Source of the DNA: Orrella marina
GTDB taxonomy: Bacteria; Pseudomonadota; Gammaproteobacteria; Burkholderiales; Burkholderiaceae_B
Assembly: GCF_003058465.1 (NCBI RefSeq)
Contig: NZ_CP028901.1
Location: 2,232,001-2,296,000, forward strand
Direction: 5' to 3'
Length of the DNA stretch: 64,000 bases
Within the stretch, counting starts at the first letter, position 1, and each line of letters opens with the position of its first letter. Both the position numbers and the translations under genes were made by a program. This document shows positions 7,881 to 15,867 of this stretch, one piece after another. Below the pieces are notes generated by a model. The model saw only the letters and a list, made by a program, of their open reading frames with translations, searched no databases and was not told where the DNA came from.

Positions 7881-8193
7881 GGCGCAGCCCTCCCACCAGG
7901 AAAACCGGGCTGTTTTTGCCTTGCCAAACGGGTTTGGTTCTTCGGCTGATTACGTCCTTCAAACTGCCGGGTGTTTCCCTTTTCAGAATCTATCCATCGT
8001 GGTGGCGAGTCTTTATCAATCGTTAGAGTAATTAAGTTAGATAAGTTAAGGGGCGCGCAAACCCAGTGTTGGCAAGGCTTTGCAGCCGATTGGCACGCCT
8101 GATAGCACGATAGTCCCACGCCCGATAGCACGATACCGGACACGCCTGATAGCACGACACTATTCACAGGATATTCACAGCTTTTCCACAGAC
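7881..8193. other. Putative ICE replication origin (oriV) between repA and parA
   Basis: This non-coding stretch contains three direct iterons (8094-8159), followed by a run of DnaA-box-like sites: tattcacag at 8161, tattcacag at 8172 and ttttccaca at 8182, then cttatcccc. The other half (about 8010-8050) is AT-rich. An initiator gene remnant lies directly beside it. The combination resembles an iteron-type plasmid origin and suggests the ICE could replicate after excision. No experiment supports activity in this copy, and the initiator is broken. Confidence 0.65.
8094..8159 (-). repeat. Three 19-bp iterons at ~23-bp spacing
   Basis: Copies at 8094-8112, 8117-8135 and 8141-8159 share the core CACGCCTGATAGCACGATA with one or two substitutions each. 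They are in the same orientation and spaced 23 and 24 bp, about two helical turns, as expected for RepA binding sites. A fourth copy lies at 5773. Confidence 0.75.
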
Positions 8194-8790
8194 TTATCCC
8201 CGTGCTGTGGGCGGCACCGGTCGGAAGGTCAGCCGTTCGCGGCCTTCGTTCGGCAGCAGCTCGATCCCCAACACGTAGCCGGGCAATGATTGCTTGGCGA
8301 CCAGGGTGCGCAGATCGCAGGCAAAGTCGGCGGGCTTGGCGGTACTGCCGGACTTCTGGTGCAGGTAACGGAAATCGAATTGCCAGCCCTCCGGCTGCTT
8401 GCCGCCGTGCTTGCGCACTAGGCGGTACAGCCAGCGTTCGATACCGCCCGTGAGCCGGAAGTACGCCGGGTCGATGGTCAGCACCAGGGCTGCATCGAGC
8501 ACGCCCGCATAGAACCAGTCCGGCAAGATCAGTTCGATGCCCAGCGGCTTGCCGCCGGCGTCGGCCAGTTCCTTCCACTCGTTGATCCACGAAAACCGAT
8601 GCAGCCGCCGCCCCGTGGTTTCGCGGATGGACGTTGCCACGCTGGTCGATTGCAGCCGGTCGAGCGCCGCTTTCAGACGCTGGTAGTCGCGCAAGGAGGT
8701 GCCGCGCCCGATAAAGCGCAGGATTTCGTAGGGTGTAGCGCGTATCCAGCGCGAAGGCGTGATGCCGGCATCGCGTCTGCCAGTACAATC
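8194..8790 (-). pseudogene. repA: Replication initiator RepA, N-terminus lost
   Basis: From about RDAGITPSRWIR to the stop the protein matches the plasmid/ICE replication initiator RepA, including LQSTSVATSIRE and RFSWINEWKEL in the middle. Roughly the first 80-90 residues of a normal RepA are missing. The open frame continues to 8895 only through IS-derived repeats, so that extension is not RepA. Just upstream of 8785 another frame (VWEIVLADA) looks RepA-like, hinting at an additional frameshift. The initiator is therefore probably inactive. Confidence 0.75.
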
Positions 8791-8824
8791 TCCCACACGC
8801 ATGACCCAACCGATGACCCGAAGG

Positions 8825-8910
8825 TGGTCACGATCGCCGGAATGCTGGTCACGATCAGCAGAATAGGTGGTCACGATCCCGGAATTCCCGGTCACGATCG
8901 ACCGGAATAC
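8825..8910. repeat. Four ~21-bp repeats, remnant of an IS21-type terminus
   Basis: The motif GGTCACGATC-(N)-GGAAT occurs at 8825, 8846, 8868 and 8889, in one orientation and with regular spacing. Multiple subterminal repeats are characteristic of IS21-family ends, and sequences of this wording occur at ends of betaproteobacterial IS21 elements as I recall. No istA or istB gene remains. The array joins an IS110 fragment at about 8910. Confidence 0.55.
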
Positions 8911-9197
8911 CCAGCTTCAGCATCGGCCACATCATGTTTGTTGGTCTTCACAAAGGGTTTGACAAACTGTGGCGAGATCAGCCTGACCTCGTGCCCCAGG
9001 CTCTGCAACTGACGGGCCCAGTGATGTGCGCTGCCACAGGCCTCCATGCCAATCACGCAAGGCTCCATGTTGGCGAAGAACGCCATCACCTTGTCGCGTT
9101 TGAGTTGCTTGCGCACCACGGGCTTGCCGCGCTCATCAGCGCCGTGAATCTGCAGAACGTTCTTTGCCAGATCAATGCCAATGGTTGTAATCTTCAT
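8908..9197 (-). pseudogene. IS110-family transposase, C-terminus deleted
   Basis: About 95 residues survive, starting with MKITTIGIDLAKNVLQIHG, the first acidic motif of the DEDD (RuvC-like) domain of IS110 transposases. GMEACGSAHHWARQL, the second motif, is also present. The sequence stops matching after NKHDVADAEA, where it abuts the IS21-type repeats; the C-terminal Tnp20 domain is gone. The ATG at 9197 is the usual family start. Confidence 0.8.
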
Positions 9198-9239
9198 GGT
9201 GGACGCCCTCCTGTCAGGTAATGGTTTTGACACCCATAA

Positions 9240-9854
9240 TTTAAGGCACTCTGATGCCGTAGCCTCAGGTCGGGGCGTCCATTCCATTGTTTGAGCAGTT
9301 TCTTGAAACGGCGAAACTGTCTGGCACGCGCGTAGCGATCCGCCTGACGGGTCAACTGCTTGTCTTCTTTGGCAACAGTCTGCTTGAGCACAATACCGAC
9401 TGCTTTGGCCTGATCAACGAGTTTCTTGCGGACTGTATCCAGCAACCGGCTATCGGTCGGATGGACCACTGCTTTGGGTTGAACCGTGGAGGCGTTGTTC
9501 AGAGCAATCCATGCCAGAAAAATACCGCGAGGTGGTCGTTTCAGACCAACGCTCAACGACCCCTTCGTCGCTTTCGTTGAAGGCGTCTTGAGATTCAGCA
9601 ACGAGACCATCAAACGGATCGGCAGTCTGGGACGGCCTGCATTGGAGACTCCACCACAGACCACTGCCGTGTGGGATCCAAACAAACAAATCGTCGACTT
9701 CGATCACTTTGCCCGCACGAACCTTATGCGCAAAGTGATGGGCCAGAAACGCTTCGATTTCCTGCCAGAGCATGTGAGAGGTCAGCACGGCCAGCGGATG
9801 TCGGAGGCCGATCATCTGATTGATGCGGCTGAGGAAAAAGTCGTCTATGGCCAT
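9240..9854 (-). pseudogene. IS5-family transposase, frameshifted and internally deleted
   Basis: Pieces of one IS5-type transposase appear in two frames: the segment from MAIDDFFLSRI to about 9690, ending with DEGVVERWSETTTSRYFSG, and an overlapping frame with GRPRLPIRLMVSLLNLK and then STVQPKAVVHPTDSRLLDTV up to about 9240. The order is normal, but a stretch between the N-terminal part and the PTDSRLL block is missing. No intact DDE core remains. Confidence 0.7.
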
Positions 9855-10181
9855 CGGTGACTCTCAAAAAACTCCTAGAAATCGATCTCTGGGCAATTAA
9901 AAATTGAGAGTATATTATACCAATATTTACTATTTTCCCTATAAATTCAATATCTTAATTAAACAACATGGACGACTATGTAGTGTTTGCTCAATTTTTA
10001 TTGAGGCGCCATCCCTATAAGCATCCGCCATGATCGGCCGATGCGTAAGCGCAAGATATCGAGCGCCCTGATGGATGAGGGATTATGGATAGATCCCAAA
10101 TTTCACGCGTGAAATTTCGGCGCATGGCATGCCATCAAAGGCGAAAATCAGAAGCAGTAGAACCCGCAGTCGCATCGAATG
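9855..10181. other. AT-rich spacer with a 20-bp perfect palindrome
   Basis: No gene can be supported here. Bases 9896-9995 are markedly AT-rich compared with the surrounding ICE. A short frame from about 10041 (MRKRKISSALMDEGLWID) runs only some 20 codons. The palindrome AAATTTCACGCGTGAAATTT occupies 10098-10117. The stretch ends at the left terminus of an IS3-family element. Confidence 0.6.
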
Positions 10182-10240
10182 TAAAGTGGACCCCAGTTTT
10201 CAGACACCGGTTTAAGCTAATGTCCCTGGAGGGCAATAGC

Positions 10241-10528
10241 ATGACGGAAGGTAAGAAACGCAAGGTTCACAGTGCCGACTTCAAAGCCAAAGTGGCATTG
10301 GAAGCCGTACGCAACGAGATGACGATCAACGAGATCGCACAGAAGTTTGAGGTGCATCCGATGATGGTTCGGCAGTGGAAAAAGGAGTTCCTGGACAATG
10401 CAGGCAGCGTCTTTGCCAACAAGCGTGGCCCCAAGCCAGTCGAGCACGCCAAGGAGGACGCCTTGTATGGCGAGATTGGTCGGCTCAAGATGGAGCTGGA
10501 TTGGCTTAAAAAAAAGTCCGGACTATGA
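10241..10528 (+). CDS. IS3-family transposase OrfA
   Basis: The 95-aa protein is a helix-turn-helix DNA-binding subunit: AKVALEAVRNEMTINEIAQK contains the HTH, and the C-terminus (EDALYGEIGRLKMELDWLKK) is a leucine-zipper-like coiled coil. ATG at 10241 has GGAGG eight bases upstream. A run of eight A (10508-10515) near the 3' end is a classic slippery site; -1 slippage moves ribosomes into orfB, giving the OrfAB transposase. Confidence 0.9.
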   Translation: MTEGKKRKVHSADFKAKVALEAVRNEMTINEIAQKFEVHPMMVRQWKKEFLDNAGSVFANKRGPKPVEHAKEDALYGEIGRLKMELDWLKKKSGL

Positions 10529-11502
10529 GCCTGGAGACGAGAATGGGCTGGATTGATCCGTCGAATAGTCTCTCGCTGGTCAGGCAATGTGCGCTGGCGG
10601 GTGTTTCCCGTGCGACCTGGTACAGCCACCAGAGCCTCAAACCCGCGAGTGGCGATGATTTGCAAGTGTGCCACCTGATTGATCAGGCGTACACGCAGCG
10701 TCCCTTTTATGGCAGCCGCCGCATGGTGCGCTGTCTGAAAGATCGTGGTCTGACGGTCAACCGCAAGCGGGTACAGCGCCTGATGGCGAGCATGGGGCTG
10801 GCTGGGATGGCTCCCGGGCCAAACACTAGCAGGAAGCACCCGCAGAACAGGATCTACCCATACCTCTTGCGTGGTTTGCAGGTCGTCAGGCCGAACCAGG
10901 TGTGGAGCACGGACATCACGTACGTTCGTCTGGCACGAGGGTTCGCCTATCTGGTGGCCATCATCGACTGGTACTCACGCAAAGTGCTCTCCTGGCGCAT
11001 CAGTAACAGCATGGACTCTGCATTCTGCGTTGACTGCCTGGAAGATGCCCTGGCAACTCACGGCAAGCCTGAGATCTTCAACAGTGACCAGGGCTCCCAG
11101 TTCACGAGCACGACATTCACCGACATTCTGAAGCGTGAAGAGATACGGATCAGTATGGATGGTCGTGGCCGTGCACTGGATAACATCTTCGTGGAACGGC
11201 TCTGGCGCAACGTGAAGTACGAAGACCTGTACCTCAGGGGCTACAGCAGCATGGCCGAGCTGACCGTAGGTCTGGCCGAGTACTTTGCGTTTTACAACAC
11301 TGAACGACCCCATCAAGGGCTGGGCTACAAAAAGCCCGATGAGGTCTATGCCACCTGCGAAGGCGGTGGCGCGAGCATCCCGGATCACTTCAGAGACACG
11401 AGGGGTGAATCCCCCGTTTCGCTACGCTCCACGGGGGATTCACCCCGGGAGCAAACAGGGCAGCGCTGTACCGCTGCGGTTGAAGAAATGGACTTAGCTT
11501 AA
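10525..11502 (+). CDS. IS3-family transposase OrfB (integrase core)
   Basis: The 325-aa protein has an HTH_21 region (residues 45-105) and an rve integrase core with its DDE triad: Asp in WSTDITYV, Asp in NSDQGSQFTS and Glu in FVERLWRNVKYE. It lies in the -1 frame relative to orfA, consistent with programmed frameshifting. The last 45 residues run through a long palindrome (11402-11446) that looks like an added sequence beyond the usual end after KPDEVYAT. Confidence 0.9.
   Translation: MSLETRMGWIDPSNSLSLVRQCALAGVSRATWYSHQSLKPASGDDLQVCHLIDQAYTQRPFYGSRRMVRCLKDRGLTVNRKRVQRLMASMGLAGMAPGPNTSRKHPQNRIYPYLLRGLQVVRPNQVWSTDITYVRLARGFAYLVAIIDWYSRKVLSWRISNSMDSAFCVDCLEDALATHGKPEIFNSDQGSQFTSTTFTDILKREEIRISMDGRGRALDNIFVERLWRNVKYEDLYLRGYSSMAELTVGLAEYFAFYNTERPHQGLGYKKPDEVYATCEGGGASIPDHFRDTRGESPVSLRSTGDSPREQTGQRCTAAVEEMDLA
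11402..11446. repeat. 16-bp perfect stem hairpin inside orfB 3' end
   Basis: GGGGTGAATCCCCCGT (11402-11417) is the exact inverse complement of ACGGGGGATTCACCCC (11431-11446), with a 13-base loop. It is repeated in the second copy at 12765-12809. It is translated as part of the OrfB tail and may be a small palindromic insertion or a transcription stop within the IS. Confidence 0.8.
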
Positions 11503-11541
11503 ACCGCAACAGATTCTGTCTTGACAACAGGGTCCACCTTA

Positions 11542-12159
11542 CTCTTCACGCTTCAGAATGTCGGTGAATGTCGTGCTCGTGAACTGGGAGCCCTGGTCAC
11601 TGTTGAAGATCTCAGGCTTGCCGTGAGTTGCCAGGGCATCTTCCAGGCAGTCAACGCAGAATGCAGAGTCCATGCTGTTACTGATGCGCCAGGAGAGCAC
11701 TTTGCGTGAGTACCAGTCGATGATGGCCACCAGATAGGCGAACCCTCGTGCCAGACGAACGTACGTGATGTCCGTGCTCCACACCTGGTTCGGCCTGACG
11801 ACCTGCAAACCACGCAAGAGGTATGGGTAGATCCTGTTCTGCGGGTGCTTCCTGCTAGTGTTTGGCCCGGGAGCCATCCCAGCCAGCCCCATGCTCGCCA
11901 TCAGGCGCTGTACCCGCTTGCGGTTGACCGTCAGACCACGATCTTTCAGACAGCGCACCATGCGGCGGCTGCCATAAAAGGGACGCTGCGTGTACGCCTG
12001 ATCAATCAGGTGGCACACTTGCAAATCATCGCCACTCGCGGGTTTGAGGCTCTGGTGGCTGTACCAGGTCGCACGGGAAACACCCGCCAGCGCACATTGC
12101 CTGACCAGCGAGAGACTATTCGACGGATCAATCCAGCCCATTCTCGTCTCCAGGCTCAT
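11542..12159 (-). pseudogene. IS3-family OrfB, N-terminal part of the split copy
   Basis: This encodes the first 205 residues, identical at protein level to OrfB of copy A, up to FTDILKREE, where the copy was interrupted. It keeps the first two catalytic aspartates but lacks the glutamate. The rest of the gene is on the opposite strand at 12503-12865. Confidence 0.88.
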
Positions 12160-12443
12160 AGTCCGGACTTTTTTTTAAGCCAATCCAGCTCCATCTTGAG
12201 CCGACCAATCTCGCCATACAAGGCGTCCTCCTTGGCGTGCTCGACTGGCTTGGGGCCACGCTTGTTGGCAAAGACGCTGCCTGCATTGTCCAGGAACTCC
12301 TTTTTCCACTGCCGAACCATCATCGGATGCACCTCAAACTTCTGTGCGATCTCGTTGATCGTCATCTCGTTGCGTACGGCTTCCAATGCCACTTTGGCTT
12401 TGAAGTCGGCACTGTGAACCTTGCGTTTCTTACCTTCCGTCAT
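12156..12443 (-). CDS. IS3-family transposase OrfA, second copy
   Basis: The protein is identical to OrfA of copy A (MTEGKKRKVHSADF start, leucine-zipper end) and keeps the A8 slippery site. It could still be expressed and act in trans on copy A, although its own orfB is split. Confidence 0.85.
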   Translation of the reverse strand: MTEGKKRKVHSADFKAKVALEAVRNEMTINEIAQKFEVHPMMVRQWKKEFLDNAGSVFANKRGPKPVEHAKEDALYGEIGRLKMELDWLKKKSGL

Positions 12444-12502
12444 GCTATTGCCCTCCAGGGACATTAGCTTAAACCGGTGTCTGAAAACTGGGGTCCACTT
12501 TA

Positions 12503-12865
12503 GAGATACGGATCAGTATGGATGGTCGTGGCCGTGCACTGGATAACATCTTCGTGGAACGGCTCTGGCGCAACGTGAAGTACGAAGACCTGTACCTCAG
12601 GGGCTACAGCAGCATGGCCGAGCTGACCGTAGGTCTGGCCGAGTACTTTGCGTTTTACAACACTGAACGACCCCATCAAGGGCTGGGCTACAAAAAGCCC
12701 GATGAGGTCTATGCCACCTGCGAAGGCGGTGGCGCGAGCATCCCGGATCACTTCAGAGACACGAGGGGTGAATCCCCCGTTTCGCTACGCTCCACGGGGG
12801 ATTCACCCCGGGAGCAAACAGGGCAGCGCTGTACCGCTGCGGTTGAAGAAATGGACTTAGCTTAA
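12503..12865 (+). pseudogene. IS3-family OrfB, C-terminal part of the split copy
   Basis: This begins at the duplicated GAG and encodes residues from EIRISMDGRGRALDNIF to the stop, containing the catalytic glutamate (FVERLWRNVKYE) and the palindromic tail. It has no natural start of its own; the ATG at 12518 is internal. Together with 11542-12159 it would reconstitute one orfB. Confidence 0.88.
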
Positions 12866-12982
12866 ACCGCAACAGATTCTGTCTTGACAACAGGGTCCAC
12901 CTTATATTCGAGAAATACCAATAGCTGTTTGCATGGCAGTATAGTTTCCGATATTATTTAAATGAATCGATTCGCAATTAAA

Positions 12983-13640
12983 GTAACAATCCCCCGGCAA
13001 AGCCGGGGGCCTTCATTTGTGAGCCGCTCAAAGCGGCTATCCGGAGACGCTAACGCGGCTCCGTATCTTGTGCCACCGTTCGGTGGCCAGATTCAGAGCA
13101 GATTCAATTGCTCCAATCGAGAGTCCTCTTTTTCCTGGTCCTGGATGTAACGTCTAATGACCTCTTCGTCACGCCCAACCGTCGAAACAAAATACCCTCT
13201 GGCCCAAAAGTGCTGCCCGACGAAATTTCGCCTCCTCTCACCATACACCCGGGCAATGTGAATGGCACTTTTGCCCTTTATGTACCCAACCACCTGAGAG
13301 ACCGCGTACTTTGGCGGAATCGCGATCAGCATGTGTACATGATCAGGCATCAAGTGACCCTCCAGAATCTCGCTCTCCCTACGACGGGCTAACTGCCTGA
13401 ACACCTCACCCAGGTGCTTTCTCAAACTGACATACAACGTCTTTCTTCGACACTTGGGAATAAACACCACATGGTATTTGCACTCCCAACGGCTATGGCT
13501 TAGGCTTTCATACTCGTCCATCGTGAAACTCCTTTTCTCGAGTGTGCTTGGCGGCTCACTCGGATAGTTTCATCGATGGACTCCCCTAAATGTCAAACTT
13601 CTACTGCCACCCCGGCATAGCCGGGGGATTTCCCATGTTT
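12983..13640 (-). mobile_element. IS200/IS605-family element (tnpA only)
   Basis: A single Y1 transposase gene is bracketed by imperfectly matching hairpins: CCCCCGGC-aaa-GCCGGGGG at 12991-13009 and CCCCGGC-ata-GCCGGGG at 13610-13626. Further small hairpins lie at about 13020-13036 and 13073-13090. Subterminal hairpins, no terminal inverted repeats and no target duplication are as expected for this family. The outer limits are approximate. Confidence 0.75.
13093..13521 (-). CDS. tnpA: IS200-family Y1 transposase TnpA
   Basis: The 142-aa protein is a full-length HUH single-strand transposase. The metal-binding HUH motif is in HLMPDHVHMLI and the catalytic tyrosine in RRYIQDQEKED. The N-terminus (CKYHVVFIPKCRRKTLY) is typical. 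The frame is intact. No tnpB gene accompanies it. Confidence 0.93.
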   Translation of the reverse strand: MDEYESLSHSRWECKYHVVFIPKCRRKTLYVSLRKHLGEVFRQLARRRESEILEGHLMPDHVHMLIAIPPKYAVSQVVGYIKGKSAIHIARVYGERRRNFVGQHFWARGYFVSTVGRDEEVIRRYIQDQEKEDSRLEQLNLL

Positions 13641-13708
13641 GTTTAAACATGCACATTCGCAATCGATTTTTCATAAACCTTGCAACCTAATTCAGAAGGC
13701 GTATCACT

Positions 13709-14116
13709 ATGGAATCCCCAAAAATCGATAGATCAGAGATTGACAGCGAAGATTTGGCTGAAACGTTTATGCTTCACCGATCCGGTCGAGCAGCAATTCG
13801 GCTCAATGGCAGAATTGTGCAATGGGACAGTAGTCGCCACAAGCGGCTTTACGTTGAAGATGAATGGATTCCCGTGAAAGAATTGGTTAACCACCTAACA
13901 GATCACGAGATTATCGAACTTCAGAACTTACCTGATTGGACAGGGAATAATGAACACATCATATCGGGGATAGTCTTGACAAATGTAAGTCAAGCAATTG
14001 ATCGATATAGATTTCGAGCCAGTAAGGGTCGCCATGCTGATCCTGGCAGAGATGCGTATGAATTTGAAAAACTGCAGAAATGTGTATGCAGAAAATGCTT
14101 GGCGAATGCGGATTAG
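13709..14116 (+). CDS. Hypothetical protein, AT-rich accessory gene
   Basis: I do not recognise this 135-aa protein. It is acidic and polar with no membrane segment or signal peptide; the C-terminus has a CVCRKC cysteine cluster that could bind metal. The start ATG has GAAGG eleven bases upstream. Its base composition is more AT-rich than the neighbouring ICE genes, it lies alone between an IS200 element and a decayed transposase, and its stop overlaps the end of that pseudogene. It is probably horizontally acquired. Confidence 0.55.
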   Translation: MESPKIDRSEIDSEDLAETFMLHRSGRAAIRLNGRIVQWDSSRHKRLYVEDEWIPVKELVNHLTDHEIIELQNLPDWTGNNEHIISGIVLTNVSQAIDRYRFRASKGRHADPGRDAYEFEKLQKCVCRKCLANAD

Positions 14117-15383
14117 GTCCACTTCATTGCACTCGTGCCCCATCGGTCAACACCCTTCAACTGCTCCGCAATCAGTCTGATATGCTGCAAAGCCGCACGA
14201 ATGTTGCGTAGCAGCTGGTTGATCGTGTCGGTTCTGGCATGGATGGATGTCGGATACAAGGTCGTCTGACTGGAATGGCTCGCGACCTTGACCACCACCG
14301 CGAGCAACAGCGGGCGATTCTTGATGGCTTCGACACAGCCAACTGGATGGGCGGCCCGACAGCACCAACTCCACCAGTACTAGATGAGGGCTCCGGCACA
14401 CGCAGTCGTATGACAGCGATTGAGATCCTGCGCGGTGAAGCCCGAGAGTCCCCACTGATTCTTCAGTTCATCAAAGCTGTTCTCGCAATCACAGCGTTCC
14501 CGAGACATCTGGGCAATCGATTACGAGGGAAAGTGAGCAGTGGGCACCAGCAAGGTGTACTCCCACATCCGGACCGCATCCAGGATTTGATGATCGGCAA
14601 AGTGCGGACGCAGCTGACCATGGTCGTCCATCGTCTCCCGGGCAATCCCTTCGCGTATCCGACGATGCACAATCACCACCCGTCGTGACTGGCGCCAGCC
14701 CGTCCGCGATCTTGACCTAGTCCTGAGCAGCCGAAGCCCTTGCGAATCAGTACGACTTCAGTCCAGACAGTCAAACTGGCGTCGCACCAAGCGCTGGACG
14801 TTGCTGATCTGGCGAAGACCCAACAGATAGGGCTACTGGCGTTGCTCGAACGTCACCAGAGTTCCATCGTTGCCATCGCCACTGTCACCTCGCACCAGCG
14901 CAGGAGCCTTATCGCCCAGATCGTCCAACAATTGCTCCAGGCCTGCTTGAGCAAGAGCGCTCGCACGCTGGTTACCCCCGTCAGCTGCGAATCCAGAACC
15001 TGTCGCAGCGGACTCACCAATTAAGTGTGCAGGACATGACCGGGTCGGCCGGGCTTGCGTGGGTTGTAGCCCTTCAACGCCCATTTTTGTTTGCCTCACA
15101 ACGGTTTGACGCTCGCATCAATGTTCCAGTATCCAGTTCCGATCCAGTGAGACATGAGCGCAGGGCGCAACCATGCCTGGACTGCTTGCTCGTCCATCCG
15201 GGCTAGTGCCCTGCGCAAGGACTCCTCACTGAAAATCTTGCTCATGCCCAAAGACTTCATCGCCACCTGATCGCCATGCACCACGGTCATGTACGCATAC
15301 CGCCGGTGACCCGCCAGGATGGCAAAGAGCAACCTACCCAGCACATCCCGTTTGCCCGGAGAGTTAGGGCTGGTGTAGGTCAA
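14113..15383 (-). pseudogene. IS1380-family transposase, heavily frameshifted
   Basis: Reading on the minus strand from 15383, successive frames give recognisable pieces of a DDE_Tnp_1_4 transposase: LGRLLFAILAGHRRYAYM and LGMSKIFSEESLRRALARM, then NIDASVKPL, then a shifted frame with GDKAPALVRGDSGDGN, then IREGIARETMDDHGQLRPHF, FDELKNQWGLSGFTAQDLNR, and the end RAALQHIRLIAEQLKGVDRW. The order is colinear, with several frameshifts and at least two stops, and the first 60-70 residues are missing. The element is inactive. Confidence 0.7.
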
Positions 15384-15619
15384 TGTGCATTACTCTGCAC
15401 AGAGATCAGAACCGCCTATGCATGTTTTGGGCTTGTTTTAGCACTCACCTGCTGAACGATGGTAACCACTTCTTTGATATGAGTCCGCAGACACGGTGGG
15501 CCAACATGGCTTTCATCCCAGAACATCTGGATACATACCCCAGGAGCCGGAACTTCCCTCGCTCAGAGTGATTTTGAAAGTCATGGGGCAAAACATGGGG
15601 CAAAAACGCCAGACGTCAA
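15384..15619. other. Island edge next to tRNA-Arg, no gene
   Basis: No gene is supportable here. A tandem 12-bp repeat, ATGGGGCAAAAC then ATGGGGCAAAAA, lies at 15583-15606. No integrase gene remains, although accessory DNA begins here and tRNA genes are common integration sites. Confidence 0.45.
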
Positions 15620-15652
15620 AAGGGGCTACAGTCTTTTGAACTGTAACCCCTT
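15620..15652 (-). terminator. Terminator hairpin of tRNA-Arg
   Basis: AAGGGGCTACAGT (15620-15632) pairs with ACTGTAACCCCTT (15640-15652) with a single mismatch and a 7-base loop. On the minus strand it follows the tRNA by 8 bp and is followed by a short T run, as for an intrinsic terminator. Confidence 0.65.
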
Positions 15653-15660
15653 GATAATAC

Positions 15661-15737
15661 TGGCGCGCCCGGCAGGATTCGAACCCACGACCCCTTGGTT
15701 CGTAGCCAAGTACTCTATCCAACTGAGCTACGGGCGC
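15661..15737 (-). tRNA. tRNA-Arg (anticodon ACG)
   Basis: The minus strand gives a 77-nt cloverleaf starting GCGCCCG and ending CGGGCGC-G-CCA, with encoded CCA. The D arm contains AGTTGGATA, the anticodon stem is CTTGG/CCAAG with loop CTACGAA (anticodon at 15701-15703), and the T loop is TTCGAAT. ACG is the normal wobble-modified arginine anticodon in bacteria. It marks the border between the accessory island and the chromosomal genes. Confidence 0.97.
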
Positions 15738-15867
15738 TGAGAGAAAAGAAGTATAGCACTATTTTTTTATCTTTGTAAAACAGCCCAATCCTTACTTGTT
15801 AGCCCGCCCTGTTCAAACCGACTACCCGTTCCAGATACGAACGGCCCTCAAGTCAATGCCGACCGCA

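Larger units (their letters stand above)
10182..11541 (+). mobile_element. Complete IS3-family insertion sequence (copy A), 1360 bp
   Basis: Both ends are visible: TAAAGTGGACCCC at 10182 and, inverted, TAAGGTGGACCC at 11541. Exact termini are fixed by the nested insertion next door, where the same ends are bordered by a GAG duplication. The element carries overlapping orfA and orfB in the usual IS3 arrangement. The flanking triplets ATG (left) and CTC (right) do not match, as expected if an inversion moved the right flank. Confidence 0.88.
11542..12904. mobile_element. Second IS3-family copy, split into inverted 5' half and forward 3' half
   Basis: Bases 11542-12502 are the reverse complement of the 5' two-thirds of copy A, including its left terminus at 12502; bases 12503-12904 are the forward 3' part with the right terminus at 12904. 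GAG occurs at both broken edges (CTC at 11542-11544 and GAG at 12503-12505). The two parts total 1363 bp, exactly one 1360-bp element plus the 3-bp duplication. This fits insertion of copy A into this copy followed by inversion between the 5' halves. Confidence 0.85.

Noticed and set aside
8094..8159. CRISPR array
   Set aside because: Only three 19-bp repeats with 4-5 bp spacers and no cas genes; the spacing fits iterons.
7877..8809. 310-codon minus-strand open frame across the parA-repA gap
   Set aside because: It runs out of frame through repA and the iterons and has improbable composition; it is a shadow.
8825..8910. CRISPR array or tandem regulatory array
   Set aside because: Repeat units are contiguous without unique spacers and resemble IS21 subterminal repeats.
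14239..15024. Plus-strand open frames across 14.2-15.0 kb
   Set aside because: They are shadows of the minus-strand IS1380-type pseudogene, whose colinear fragments explain the region.
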